In this document: piece by piece, positions 32,632-42,279 of the stretch | Layout: every line of letters begins with the position of its first letter | Numbering within the stretch: position 1 is the first letter of the stretch | Assembly (NCBI GenBank): GCA_030602265.1 | Contig: JAUWAB010000008.1 | Coordinates: 1 to 64,000 of the forward strand | Length of the DNA: 64,000 nucleotides | Direction: 5' to 3' | Source: Prolixibacteraceae bacterium | GTDB taxonomy: Bacteria; Bacteroidota; Bacteroidia; Bacteroidales; Prolixibacteraceae | Notes under the pieces: generated by a model | The model's input: only the letters and a program-made list of their open reading frames with translations | Told to the model about the DNA's origin: nothing | Database searches by the model: none | Made by a program: the position numbers and the translations under genes

Positions 32632-32863
32632 GGCTTAATCAATTAATTCTACTTCAAAGTTCGGGCAATCCGGGTAACACCACATATAAAAATTGTCACA
32701 GATTCTATAAACTTTTTGCCATTAATTTCACACATGTTGCAAACGATTCCAAACCTTAAATATTTTAACAAAATGTACCGTTTCATCCTGTAACGGATCT
32801 ATTCCAACCTATACTAATAATCAATAACAATCACTGATTTAAAACCTAAAAAAACAATTCACT

Positions 32864-33355
32864 ATGAAGCAACTATTTTTGAACCGCCCCATGGGGATAA
32901 TAGCATTATTCCTGGCCGTTTTACTGACCGGAACCGCATTTGGCCAAAACCCTGATTTCAGTGGAAAATGGAAACTGAATACCGCCAAAAGCAAATTAAA
33001 TCCGGAGTTCTCCATGGCTCCCAAACAGCTGAATGTGGAGCACAAGGGAAATAACCTGTCGCTTGAAAGGATGGTTGAATTTCAGGGGCAGAGCATGACC
33101 ATTTCCGACAAATTCACTTTAGACGGAAAGGAATGCATCAACGAAGGTTTCCAGGGATCAAAGAAAAAGTCAGTAGTATCCTGGTCAGAAGATAAAAAGT
33201 CGATGATCATCAAAACCAAATTCCCCATGCAGGATGGAGGTGAAATCAGCATCACGGAAACGATTAAGCTGGACAGCGGCACCTTGAATATGGTCAGTGC
33301 CGTTTCATCCGACTGGGGCGACATGAGTGAGACTCATGTTTTTGATAAAATGTAG
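32864..33355 (+). CDS. secreted lipocalin-like protein
   Basis: 163 residues with a signal peptide ending near AFGQ. The mature part starts NPDFSGKWKLNTAKSK and alternates short beta strands (LNVEHKGNNLSLERMVEF, MTISDKFTLDG, SVVSWSEDKKSMIIKTKF), like small lipocalin or calycin folds with a GxW start. Ligand and role are unknown. It is divergent from the TPR gene. Confidence 0.65.
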   Translation: MKQLFLNRPMGIIALFLAVLLTGTAFGQNPDFSGKWKLNTAKSKLNPEFSMAPKQLNVEHKGNNLSLERMVEFQGQSMTISDKFTLDGKECINEGFQGSKKKSVVSWSEDKKSMIIKTKFPMQDGGEISITETIKLDSGTLNMVSAVSSDWGDMSETHVFDKM

Positions 33356-33409
33356 ATAACTCTGTGAAAGGGTCAAACCGGGCAGCAATTAATTCAAATA
33401 ATTATCTGC

Positions 33410-34948
33410 TCAGTTTGATTTCTTATACAGTGTAAACAGGTCATTCCGTCGGTCTTTAAGGTTCCTGACACTGCCGAAATTATGCAATTCCCTAAGCATA
33501 TCTATATCGACATCCACGATCAGGATCATTTCGGTATTGGGAGTTGCTTCTGATTTGATCCCATTGGTGGGAAACTGAAAATCGCAGGGAGTAAAAACCA
33601 TGGATTGTGCATATTGAATGTCCATGTTATGCACTTTGGGCAGGTTACCCACACTTCCGGCTATGGCCACGAAGCATTCGTTTTCTATAGCCCTGGCCTG
33701 GGCGCAATACCGGACACGCGAGAATCCGTTCTGGGTATCTGTAAGAAAGGGGACAAAAAGGATATCCATTCCCTCATCGGCTAAAAGACGGGGAAGTTCC
33801 GGAAATTCCACATCATAGCAAATCAGGATACCGATCTTGCCGCAGTCGGTATCAAACGTGCGCAGTTCCCGACCGCCTTTCATTCCCCATACCCGGGCCT
33901 CATCCGGTGTAACGTGCAACTTTTCGAACCGTTCCACTGAACCGTCACGTTTACAGAGGTATCCGGCATTATACAGAACATCATCAACCACCTCCGGCAT
34001 ACTTCCGGTAATGATATTCACATTGTAGGATATCGCCAGTTTGGAGAATTCTGCCACAACCGAACCGGTATAATCAGCCAGTTTGCGTATAGCATCGGCC
34101 TCACTGAGGTGATTATATTCGGCCATTAACGGGGCATTGAAAAACTCAGGGAACAGAGCAAAATCGCTATTATAACCGCTCAGGGCATCTACAAAATATT
34201 CGGCCTGCTGCATCAGTTCACCGATATTTTTGTAGGGGCGCATCTGCCACTGGACAAGGCCGAGCCTGACCTCTTTCTTGATGGTCTTTGCCCTTGAGGT
34301 CGGCTTCTCATAGTAAATATTGTCCCATTTCATCAGGACTGCATATTCATGAGACACCATGTCCCCTTCGAGATAACCTTTCAATATCCGCACCGGATGA
34401 AAATCATTGAACAGCTGGAAATTAAATACCGGATCATGGATCTCGCGGTCCCTGACTTTCTCAATATACTGCCGGGGGGTCAATTCATGGGCATACTTAT
34501 GGTAATTGGGTATCCGCCCTCCAAACATGATCGACTTGAGGTTCAGTTTCTCACACAATTCCTTTCTGTAGTCATAAAGACGTCTTCCCAGGCGGAGTTC
34601 ACGATATTCCGGACGGATAAACACATCTATTCCGTATAAGGTATCACCTTCGCTGTCGTGGGTATTCAGCGTAAAATTCCCGGTAATCTGCCGGTAGGTA
34701 TGACGGTCGTCAAACTTGTCATAATTCACGATAATGGAAAGGGCACATCCGGCAATTTTGCCATTCACGCGCAGGGCAACCTGTCCTTCCGGAAAGATAC
34801 GTATGAGGGTACGGATCTGTTCTTCGCGCCAATAAGCGTCTTCCATAGTATGATAGGAAGCGATCATGGTATCCTTAAATTCAGGATAATCCCCCACAGT
34901 TAAGTATGTCAATTCGATGTTTTCGATGTTGTCCAGACTTTCACCCAT
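33410..34948 (-). CDS. GNAT acetyltransferase fused to carbon-nitrogen hydrolase
   Basis: 512 residues in two domains. Residues about 12-215 form a GNAT fold (YGIDVFIRPEYRELRLGRRLYDYRKELCEKL, acetyl-CoA loop). Residues about 225-505 form a nitrilase-superfamily domain with catalytic Glu in LFPEFFNAP, Lys in FEKLHVTPDE and Cys in ILICYDVEFPEL. The fusion is known in many bacteria, but its substrate is not settled; it may acetylate or deaminate a small amide. No partner gene is tightly linked. Confidence 0.92.
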   Translation of the reverse strand: MGESLDNIENIELTYLTVGDYPEFKDTMIASYHTMEDAYWREEQIRTLIRIFPEGQVALRVNGKIAGCALSIIVNYDKFDDRHTYRQITGNFTLNTHDSEGDTLYGIDVFIRPEYRELRLGRRLYDYRKELCEKLNLKSIMFGGRIPNYHKYAHELTPRQYIEKVRDREIHDPVFNFQLFNDFHPVRILKGYLEGDMVSHEYAVLMKWDNIYYEKPTSRAKTIKKEVRLGLVQWQMRPYKNIGELMQQAEYFVDALSGYNSDFALFPEFFNAPLMAEYNHLSEADAIRKLADYTGSVVAEFSKLAISYNVNIITGSMPEVVDDVLYNAGYLCKRDGSVERFEKLHVTPDEARVWGMKGGRELRTFDTDCGKIGILICYDVEFPELPRLLADEGMDILFVPFLTDTQNGFSRVRYCAQARAIENECFVAIAGSVGNLPKVHNMDIQYAQSMVFTPCDFQFPTNGIKSEATPNTEMILIVDVDIDMLRELHNFGSVRNLKDRRNDLFTLYKKSN

Positions 34949-34974
34949 AAGTAAAATATTTAAAATCAGTATAT

Positions 34975-35006
34975 AAAAAAAAGGCCACCCGTAATACCAG
35001 GCAGCC
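34975..35006 (-). terminator. terminator of the cold-shock gene
   Basis: On the minus strand GGCTGCC and GGGTGGCC (34983-35006) form a stem with two G-U pairs, followed by a T tract (A run at 34975-34982). Confidence 0.75.
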
Positions 35007-35036
35007 TCTCTTCGACGTAATTGTTAACTTAATATC

Positions 35037-35228
35037 TTAAGCAAGCTTTACATTCACGGCATTGGGTCCTTTTCGGCCGGCTTCAACGTCGTAGGTTACT
35101 TCGTCGTTGTCGCGTACCTGGTCAACCAGCCCGCTTGAGTGTACAAAATACTCCGTGGCTGATTCTGCGTCTTTGATAAAACCGAAACCTTTGGTCTGAT
35201 CAAAGAACTTTACTGTTCCTTTTTTCAT
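35037..35228 (-). CDS. cspA: cold-shock domain protein
   Basis: 63 residues, a single cold-shock domain with RNP1 KGFGFI (residues 13-18) and RNP2 YFVHSSGL. It is an RNA chaperone that melts mRNA structure. A TATCTTTGC -7 promoter element lies at 35250-35258 on the minus strand, leaving a short leader. Confidence 0.95.
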   Translation of the reverse strand: MKKGTVKFFDQTKGFGFIKDAESATEYFVHSSGLVDQVRDNDEVTYDVEAGRKGPNAVNVKLA

Positions 35229-35300
35229 TGCATTAAATTAAAATTCAATGCAAAGATAGGATAAATAATTGAACTGAAGGAAAAACAGGAGAAATTTGTC

Positions 35301-36206
35301 CTATTCTGACTCTGAAAGCTTCCGGAAATGGTTTGCCCGGTCGGGATTATCCAACCGGGAATAGATATTGGCAAGGAAGGCCGCATACCTGGGACTTTTC
35401 TCCTGAGCCCACAACCGGTCGAAATAATCCCTTGACCTTCTGAAATCCGCTGATATTTTTTTCAGCTCATTAATCAGAAAGGTATACTGAACGTGCGTCC
35501 GGTTTCTGTTATATTTTTCCATCTCACTCTGATAATTTTTCTCAGCCTGCCAATAATATTTTTCAGCCATCCACTCAAGCGCGGGAATATGATTATCGTT
35601 CAGTTTCAGCAATTCAGCGGCTAAGGAATCAGCAATTTCCTTATAATCAAACTGTTTACACAATATAAAATAGTCACTAAGGTATGGTTCCGTGTTTCTT
35701 TCCGGGGCAGGGACACTCTCCCACTGTTCTAATGCCTTAACCTTGTCAATTTCCATATATATCCCGAAAAGGCGGCTATTTACTTTATGCTCAGCTGCAA
35801 CCTCCGGAAAATTATCCTTCAGACCCTGTAATGCGGTCAGCTCCCTCGACAGATTGTTCTGCTTCCTGAAAATATGCATAAAGGCCACATGCATGTCGGC
35901 TCCATCGTATCCGGACTGCCGGGCCTGATCATACCAGCTCAGGGTAAGCTGTTCGTTGCCAAGAATATAGGCATCCGCTGCTGCCCTGGCATAATCAGTC
36001 ACCTCAACCGGCAGATTCTTCCGGATCTGGCTATCAAAGTAGGACGTCCATGACTGAACAGCCATCTGGTAATCCCCTGACGAGGAGGCCGTCAGGGCAT
36101 TATCCTTCAGAGATAAGGACTCTTTTGCCACTTTTGATGTTGAACAGCTCCAGATTGCCAATGAAAGAAGGACAACAGCTGCTGTTTGTCTGAAATAAAC
36201 ATTCAT
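35301..36206 (-). CDS. lipoprotein with TPR-like helical repeats
   Basis: 301 residues. The signal ends in the lipobox LAIWSC, so Cys about 21 is lipidated. The rest is helical with TPR-like spacing (DYQMAVQSWTSYF, YARAAADAYILGNEQLTLSWYDQARQSGYDGADMHVAFMHIFRKQNN). No family was recognised. It is probably anchored to a membrane and binds a partner protein. Confidence 0.7.
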   Translation of the reverse strand: MNVYFRQTAAVVLLSLAIWSCSTSKVAKESLSLKDNALTASSSGDYQMAVQSWTSYFDSQIRKNLPVEVTDYARAAADAYILGNEQLTLSWYDQARQSGYDGADMHVAFMHIFRKQNNLSRELTALQGLKDNFPEVAAEHKVNSRLFGIYMEIDKVKALEQWESVPAPERNTEPYLSDYFILCKQFDYKEIADSLAAELLKLNDNHIPALEWMAEKYYWQAEKNYQSEMEKYNRNRTHVQYTFLINELKKISADFRRSRDYFDRLWAQEKSPRYAAFLANIYSRLDNPDRANHFRKLSESE

Positions 36207-36404
36207 ATTAAGATTATATTAGCGTTATACCGGATTTCAAAATGGTAACCCGGGATAAATATTTTTTATTGAAAAAAAATCCTGACAGTATTACCGGAAC
36301 AGACTATGGTAAACCTTCCCATACTTTCGACCAGTACAGGCCTATTGTTCAAAAATTTAACAAAGCAAAAGGCCTTAGGTTTAAATGATGCTATAAAAAC
36401 AGAA

Positions 36405-37190
36405 TTAAAAGTTTAAGGGGACCGGAATAACCTCTGGTCCACGTACTATTTTCTCCCCCGGATAGTATACCCTGTGAAGATACAAACCGGATGGCGGCGC
36501 CGTAAACCCGGCCACTTCCGGGGAATATCCCCGGAGGTAGGATTCAGCCTGCTTTTCAGACAGTTTTCCCCTGCCGGCCTCTACCATAACCCCGACCAAC
36601 CTCCTGACCATTTTCCATAGAAAATGAGAACCGGTAATATGAATGGCAATCATTTCAGCATTCTCATGAATATCCACAAATTTCACCTCTACCAGTGTAG
36701 ACCCTTCTTCGGGCGTCTGATCGGTAAATGACCTGAAATCATGCATTCCTGTAAAAATTTTGGCCAGGTTTGTCATGGACTCCAGATTCAAGGGATCTTT
36801 GATCCACCAGCAATGGTTTTTGCCGAATGCCGTTCGCCGTTTTGAAATGATATAGACATAACTGCGGTAAACGGCATCATGCCTTGCATGGAAATTCCGG
36901 GATGATTTGGAGATTTCCAGCACATTGATATCAGCAGGCAGCAGATCATTCAGCCGGTATTGCAAAGTAAGCGGGGGCAGATTGGTTTGCGCATCGAGAT
37001 GAGCAACCTGCCCAAGTGCATGTACACCGCTGTCGGTACGCCCTGCACCATATAAAACAGTATCCTGTCCGGGGAAAAGCTTGTCAAGGGCAGTAAAAAA
37101 AGCACCCTGGACAGTTTTCAACCCTTTCTGGGCCTGCCATCCGTTGTACCGGGCACCTTCATATTCAATCAATAATTTATATCTGGCCAT
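36405..37190 (-). CDS. truA: tRNA pseudouridine(38-40) synthase TruA
   Basis: 261 residues from ATG 37190, where the family starts (MARYKLLIEYEGARYNGWQAQ); the upstream in-frame extension is hydrophobic and unlikely. The catalytic Asp is in GRTDSGVHALGQV (about residue 53). MVRRLVGVMVEAGRG near the end is typical. It modifies uridines 38-40 of the anticodon stem-loop of many tRNAs. A TACTTTTG -7 element lies at 37201-37208, close to the start codon. Confidence 0.96.
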   Translation of the reverse strand: MARYKLLIEYEGARYNGWQAQKGLKTVQGAFFTALDKLFPGQDTVLYGAGRTDSGVHALGQVAHLDAQTNLPPLTLQYRLNDLLPADINVLEISKSSRNFHARHDAVYRSYVYIISKRRTAFGKNHCWWIKDPLNLESMTNLAKIFTGMHDFRSFTDQTPEEGSTLVEVKFVDIHENAEMIAIHITGSHFLWKMVRRLVGVMVEAGRGKLSEKQAESYLRGYSPEVAGFTAPPSGLYLHRVYYPGEKIVRGPEVIPVPLNF

Positions 37191-37335
37191 ATTTTTTTCA
37201 CAAAAGTAATGAATGATACCTGAAATCATTAAAATGACGGGTAAAACTGATTTCATTAAAAACAACGAGGTGACCCGGACTCCGGATCACCCCATTATTT
37301 TTCTGAGATTGTTCAATTCTTCATGCTGTCAGCGA

Positions 37336-37944
37336 TTATTCCACGCTGATCGGGAGAATAACAGTGTCAATTACGTGGATTATACCATTGGAAGCTGAAA
37401 TGTCAGCAGCAACAATGTTGGCGGTGTTACCCACTGCGGTGATCATTCCGTTGGAATCTACAGTGAATGCAACACCCAGAAGAGTCTCAATTGAACGCGG
37501 TCTTACCGGAGGAACCACGCTGTTGGAAGCACGACGACCTTCGGTTACATGATAAAAAAGAACGTTTTTTACCAGTTCAGCGTCAACTTCTGTAATACCA
37601 TCCACACCCAGAAATTCGTAGAGAGCTTCGAAAGCATCGTTAGTCGGTGCAAATACGGTGTACTGATCTGTACCGTTCATAAACATGTCTACGAGAGAAG
37701 TGTTCAGTTCGGTATCAACATGTACAAGGGCATTTACGAGTTCAGAAAAACCTGCGCCAATGGCAATCTGTGCAATAGAGCTGGTACCGGGTGCAAGAGC
37801 ACGGCCCTTCTTCAGATCAACCTCTTCAGTTGTGAAAGACTGTTCAGGAGCGAAATCTTCCTTGTTACAACTTACTGCAAATACTGCAGTGAATACCAGA
37901 GCAACCAGTGCTAAACTTTTGAAATTCATTTTCATTGTCTTCAT
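37336..37944 (-). CDS. fasciclin-domain lipoprotein
   Basis: 202 residues. The signal ends in a lipobox (FAVSC), so the mature protein is lipidated. One FAS1 domain follows: TVFAPTNDAFEALYEFLG, a central LVKNVLFYHVTEGRR and the end motif ADISASNGIIHVIDTVILP. Such proteins mediate adhesion or surface interaction. Confidence 0.93.
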   Translation of the reverse strand: MKTMKMNFKSLALVALVFTAVFAVSCNKEDFAPEQSFTTEEVDLKKGRALAPGTSSIAQIAIGAGFSELVNALVHVDTELNTSLVDMFMNGTDQYTVFAPTNDAFEALYEFLGVDGITEVDAELVKNVLFYHVTEGRRASNSVVPPVRPRSIETLLGVAFTVDSNGMITAVGNTANIVAADISASNGIIHVIDTVILPISVE

Positions 37945-38286
37945 TTTTGTTTGTTTTTAATGTTTGTAATAAATTTTCCAGTAAAACCCTCAAAAATGAT
38001 TTTTGTTTAATCTTTTAGTTTTTTTCTTAAACATTTTTTTCATCCGAGCAATAAAATTCAAACTAACATTTTCATTTTCTGTCTATTATAACATATGTTA
38101 AAATTTGTTAATTTTAAAAAAGCTAAAAACCATACTGGGAAGCTCTGAATGAAGATCGGGGGATATTCAGAAGAAACTGGCTAATTCAGGTTACGATTTA
38201 CTGCCAAATACTACTTAAAAGTTGCAAATTTAAATTTCAAATGTATTTTTGGGAAAAATTTTTCAATAAATCAATTAACAAAGACA
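37945..38286. other. AT-rich intergenic region
   Basis: A gene-free, AT-rich stretch between two divergent genes. It holds the tryptophanase-like promoter (38221-38251). No other element was recognised. Confidence 0.6.
38221..38251 (+). promoter_or_regulatory. promoter of the tryptophanase-like gene
   Basis: GTTG (38221-38224), 19 bases, then TATTTTTG (38244-38251): a good match to the Bacteroidota consensus, about 35 bases before the ATG. Confidence 0.7.
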
Positions 38287-39750
38287 ATGACACCACAATC
38301 ATCAGGCGGAATAAAATTTTCCAATGGTATGAACATACCAGTTGAGTTGCATAAGGTAAGGGTCGTACAGAAACTCCACCTCAAACCGGTTGAAGAACGT
38401 TATGAAGCCATAGAGAAAGGGGGCTACAACACATTTCAGCTGAACACCAATGATATCTTTCTGGACATGCTTACGGACAGTGGCACCAATGCGATGAGCG
38501 ACAACCAGGTAGCTTCCATGCTCCGTTCGGATGATGCCTATGCCGGCTCACAGAGTTTTTATCGGATGGAACAGGCCGTTCGCGACGTATTCGGCAAAAA
38601 ATGGGTACTTCCGGTGCATCAGGGCAGGGCAGCTGAAAACATTATTTCACAAACGTTTATCAGTAAGGGAGATGTGATTCCCATGAATTACCATTTTACC
38701 ACCACCATGGCCCACATGGAGCTTAACGGCGGTAAGGTGTTTGAAATCTACACGGATGAAGCCCTGAAAATCAAAAGCGACGTATTGTTCAAGGGAAATA
38801 TAGATACGGTAAAATTAGAGGCACTGATTGATCAGTATGGTCCAGAAAAAGTCCCATTCATCCGGATGGAGGCATCCACCAACCTGATTGGCGGACAGCC
38901 TTTCTCCATTCAAAACATGATGGAAGTAAAAGCCATTGCCGACAAATATGGCATTATGATGGTATTGGATGCCAGTCTTATCGGAGAAAACGCCTGGTTT
39001 ATCAAACAACGCGAAGAGGAATTCAAGAATGCACCGGTTAGTGAAATATTGCTGACCATGTGCGGCATGGCAGATATCGTCTACTTTTCAAGCCGTAAAG
39101 TCAGTTCAACACGTGGAGGGGGGATTGCCACCAACAGCGAGGAACTCTATATGAAAATGCGTGACCTGGTTGTTTTGTTTGAAGGCTTCACGACTTACGG
39201 GGGGATGTCGGTCAGGGAGATTGAGGCCATGGCTGTCGGACTGTATGAAACCACCGACGAGACGGTGATTTCCCAGTCGCCTTCTTTTATCGAATATACC
39301 GTGAACGAACTCGACAAACTGGGCATACCGGTGATCATGCCGGCCGGTGCCCTTGGTTGCCATATAGATGCCATGGGTTTCCTGCCGCATGTACCCCAGA
39401 AAGAGTATCCTGCAGGGGCGCTGGCAGCCGCACTTTATCTGGTCTCGGGAATCCGCGGAATGGAACGTGGCACTATTTCAAGTATCCGCGACGAGAACGG
39501 GAACGACATTTTAGCGGATGTGGAATTGCTGAGGCTAGCCTTCCCCAGAAGGGTATTCACCTTGTCGCAGACCATGTTTGTGATTGACAGGGTACAGTGG
39601 CTGCACAAAAACAGGGAGCTTGTCGGAGGATTGGAATTCGTAGAAGAACCTGCCGTTTTAAGATTTTTCAACGGGAAACTCAAACCGACCAGTGACTGGC
39701 CGCAAAAACTGATGGCCAAATTCAGGGAAGATTTTGGAAATAGCTTATAA
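38287..39750 (+). CDS. divergent tryptophanase / tyrosine phenol-lyase family enzyme
   Basis: 487 residues. Family motifs: FLDMLTDSGTNAMSDNQVA, VLPVHQGRAAENI, GGQPFSIQNM, and the PLP lysine in SSRKVSS where tryptophanase has SAKKD. Several residues near-invariant in the family differ: the DSARFAENAYF segment reads DASLIGENAWF (Arg replaced by Leu), and PAGGHAIFID reads PAGALGCHID. The fold and PLP use are well supported, but the substrate may not be tryptophan or tyrosine. No amino-acid permease is adjacent. Confidence 0.85.
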   Translation: MTPQSSGGIKFSNGMNIPVELHKVRVVQKLHLKPVEERYEAIEKGGYNTFQLNTNDIFLDMLTDSGTNAMSDNQVASMLRSDDAYAGSQSFYRMEQAVRDVFGKKWVLPVHQGRAAENIISQTFISKGDVIPMNYHFTTTMAHMELNGGKVFEIYTDEALKIKSDVLFKGNIDTVKLEALIDQYGPEKVPFIRMEASTNLIGGQPFSIQNMMEVKAIADKYGIMMVLDASLIGENAWFIKQREEEFKNAPVSEILLTMCGMADIVYFSSRKVSSTRGGGIATNSEELYMKMRDLVVLFEGFTTYGGMSVREIEAMAVGLYETTDETVISQSPSFIEYTVNELDKLGIPVIMPAGALGCHIDAMGFLPHVPQKEYPAGALAAALYLVSGIRGMERGTISSIRDENGNDILADVELLRLAFPRRVFTLSQTMFVIDRVQWLHKNRELVGGLEFVEEPAVLRFFNGKLKPTSDWPQKLMAKFREDFGNSL

Positions 39751-39772
39751 TTGAACCAAATTTAGTAATGAG

Positions 39773-39816
39773 CGGGTACTTAAAGCGGGATAACTGCTTT
39801 TCGTACCCGTTTCTTT
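39773..39816 (+). terminator. terminator of the tryptophanase-like gene
   Basis: CGGGTAC and GTACCCG close a hairpin with inner AAAGC/GCTTT pairing; TTTCTTTTT follows on the plus strand. Confidence 0.8.
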
Positions 39817-39906
39817 TTCATTATCCCATCATTTTCAGCAAGGAAACCACATTCTGACATAGGGGATGGGCAAGACCTGCAAACTGCCAGCTGACCCGAT
39901 ACAGCT

Positions 39907-42090
39907 CTATTTCTTAAGAAACTTACCGGAATACAAATTCAAACGGTCATCCCTGAGCCTGATGAGATACAATCCTGAAGGCAGATGCGCAACATCCAGG
40001 CCTTCAGCCCTACCACCGGTATAGTCCATCCGGCTGATCATAACCTGTTTTCCCTGAATATCATAGATCGAAACATGATAACTTCCCGGGGAAACATTAC
40101 CGGGCTCAACATATATTCTTTCAAGGGCAGGATTTGGATAGATGAATACTTCTGCCAGTCGGGGAGCATCGTCCGTGCCGGTAGTGATCAGCCATTGGCT
40201 GTCCATCCAGTTCAGCCTGTTTGTGATCCAGTTTTTCAGAAAATTTACTTCTGCATGGTGCGTTGGACCAATATAATAGTTTGGCCAGACACGGACACCC
40301 AGAATCTGCCACCTCTGAAAATTGCGGCCGATGGCGTCACCCAGACCAGCAACCCTTGAATCGAGATAGGCCATTATGGAATCGGTATGCAATACGGTTT
40401 TCCTCAAATTGCTATATCTGGTCTTTAGCTGCCCCTCATATACCGGATCCTCCATCATCCGCGCCCACCAGTGAATGCAGTTCGGTTCACCCGGGCCATA
40501 GTTTGTGTAACACCACTGGCTTGTGGACATGTGCCGCTGACTATAATCCAGGTTACCATAGCCCAGATCGAAATCCCAGAGCGGGCCCGCAACCAGTTTC
40601 CCTCCCTCTGAATCTCTCTGTTTGTAGAAGAAAGTGCTGTACCGGTAGCCGTCAACATTATTGGCCAGCTCATTGATTATCTGGAAATCGATGAATGATT
40701 CGGCATCTATATACCGCATATATCCTGAGGCCGGGTTGGCAAACCAACTGGCATTCAGGTTGTTTTCAAACTGATAAAGAAAATTCTGCAGATACGATCT
40801 TTGAGACCACACAATAGCGTCACTTTTGGGATAATAATAGCTGTAGGCGTAATTCCGTGCATTTTTGTACCGGTAGGCAGGATTGGAATAGAAATACTCG
40901 CTGGAAGACAAATCATGAATTTTATCGACCTTAAAAATGTATCCTCCGGTAACTTTGTCGCCGGTAACGTCGGAACTCTCCATTTTGGCGATATTAACCC
41001 GGTTGTTTCCGCGCTTTATCCTTTCAATCAACTGATAAACCCCGATATACTGCCCGTTAAGGTATACTTCAACATAATGCGCATCAGGCTGCCACCTGCC
41101 CATTCTTCTTCCCAGATAATAGCTGAGGTCGTTCCTCATCATGGTTTTATCACTATAAGGAGCATAAAGGACCCAGTCGTCGTGGGCAGGCATGCCCAGC
41201 AGGCTTACCTTATTCTCCCCGCCGCTCTCAGTACGGGTTTCAAATCCGTAACTTTTCTTGGGAAACGATTGAGAGGACTGTCCGCGCACTTCAATGCCCA
41301 CGGGACCATCAAATTCCCTGGCAGGATCAAATACGGAATTCTGATTCCCCGGACCATTGTCAATGATCCGCATGCGGGCAGTTATTTTGGGTTCATCCGG
41401 AATCTGTCTTCCTCCGGTATCAATCATTATCAGGGGAAGATGGCTGGTTTGGTTCAAACGGTTGGTAAACCAACCCGGAACAGCCTGATAAAAATTCCCG
41501 GGAACAGATATACCGGCAATCAAAAAGGCTGTCGAGGAGAGGTCACTTGACGTGGCGTTGCAGTCATGTACCTGGATGGCCAGAACATTTTCGCCCTGAT
41601 TAAGTAAACCCTTCTGCTGGCTGTTAAGGATAAACATGGCCGGCACTCCTCCTGAAGGGAGCTGAGCCTCGTAATCGCAATTGGCTGCATAGTGGTTAAA
41701 CAACGGCTTCACACCCGGTGCACCAATATTGGCACGCGCAATTTCGTGTCCGTTCAGATAGGCAACGAAGGCATCGTCAAAATCGATAAAGAAAATCAGT
41801 GAAACGATATGTTCCGGATCACTGACGGTAAACTTGCGGCGAAGATATACCGAAGGGACCCTGGAAATAATGGTAGCGTCATCTCCGTCGCCCCAGCCGA
41901 TTCCACCCGGCCCTTTTTGCCATGAAGCATCGTTGAAGGTGAGAGCGGCCCAATTTGCCGGCGGTTCGCTGACTCCGGGAAAATAATGCCATTCATTTCC
42001 GGCATTTATGAGCGATTCCCAGTGGTTTACATTTTGAGCAGCAGCCGACAATGTGAAAAGAACAATAGACAATGAAAATAAATAACGCAT
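39907..42090 (-). CDS. CotH-like kinase-family protein with T9SS sorting domain
   Basis: 727 residues. After a signal peptide (ending SAAAQ), residues about 20-200 form a beta-rich ligand-binding region. A CotH domain follows: GQSSQSFPKKSYGFETR, DDWVLYAPYSDKTMMRNDLSY, YIGVYQLIERIKR, and the active-site-like PLWDFDLGYG. The last 75 residues (FIYPNPALERIYVEPG to the final GKFLKK) are a type A sorting domain for type IX secretion, so the protein should reach the cell surface. CotH-family proteins can phosphorylate proteins; activity here is inferred. Confidence 0.88.
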   Translation of the reverse strand: MRYLFSLSIVLFTLSAAAQNVNHWESLINAGNEWHYFPGVSEPPANWAALTFNDASWQKGPGGIGWGDGDDATIISRVPSVYLRRKFTVSDPEHIVSLIFFIDFDDAFVAYLNGHEIARANIGAPGVKPLFNHYAANCDYEAQLPSGGVPAMFILNSQQKGLLNQGENVLAIQVHDCNATSSDLSSTAFLIAGISVPGNFYQAVPGWFTNRLNQTSHLPLIMIDTGGRQIPDEPKITARMRIIDNGPGNQNSVFDPAREFDGPVGIEVRGQSSQSFPKKSYGFETRTESGGENKVSLLGMPAHDDWVLYAPYSDKTMMRNDLSYYLGRRMGRWQPDAHYVEVYLNGQYIGVYQLIERIKRGNNRVNIAKMESSDVTGDKVTGGYIFKVDKIHDLSSSEYFYSNPAYRYKNARNYAYSYYYPKSDAIVWSQRSYLQNFLYQFENNLNASWFANPASGYMRYIDAESFIDFQIINELANNVDGYRYSTFFYKQRDSEGGKLVAGPLWDFDLGYGNLDYSQRHMSTSQWCYTNYGPGEPNCIHWWARMMEDPVYEGQLKTRYSNLRKTVLHTDSIMAYLDSRVAGLGDAIGRNFQRWQILGVRVWPNYYIGPTHHAEVNFLKNWITNRLNWMDSQWLITTGTDDAPRLAEVFIYPNPALERIYVEPGNVSPGSYHVSIYDIQGKQVMISRMDYTGGRAEGLDVAHLPSGLYLIRLRDDRLNLYSGKFLKK

Positions 42091-42263
42091 GAGAAAAAAA
42101 TCCAGGTTTCCTGCAAAGTTATGAAAATGCGGCTAAAGACAGGCAAAAACTTACCACTGACGATCTCTGCAAGCCACAATTTGTCCAATTCCAATCTCCC
42201 CTAAGGCCCCCAACGGACTCAAATTAAATTTATTCAGCCGACCAGAAACTACCTCATTTTTTC

Positions 42264-42271
42264 TAATTTTG
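42264..42271 (+). promoter_or_regulatory. -7 promoter element of the sialate esterase gene
   Basis: TAATTTTG matches the -7 element and lies only about eight bases before the ATG, so the leader would be very short. No clear TTTG stands upstream. Confidence 0.45.
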
Positions 42272-42279
42272 AAAGAAAA

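Noticed and set aside
40801-41550. 249-codon plus-strand frame
   Set aside because: It lies antisense inside the CotH-like gene and has no family features.
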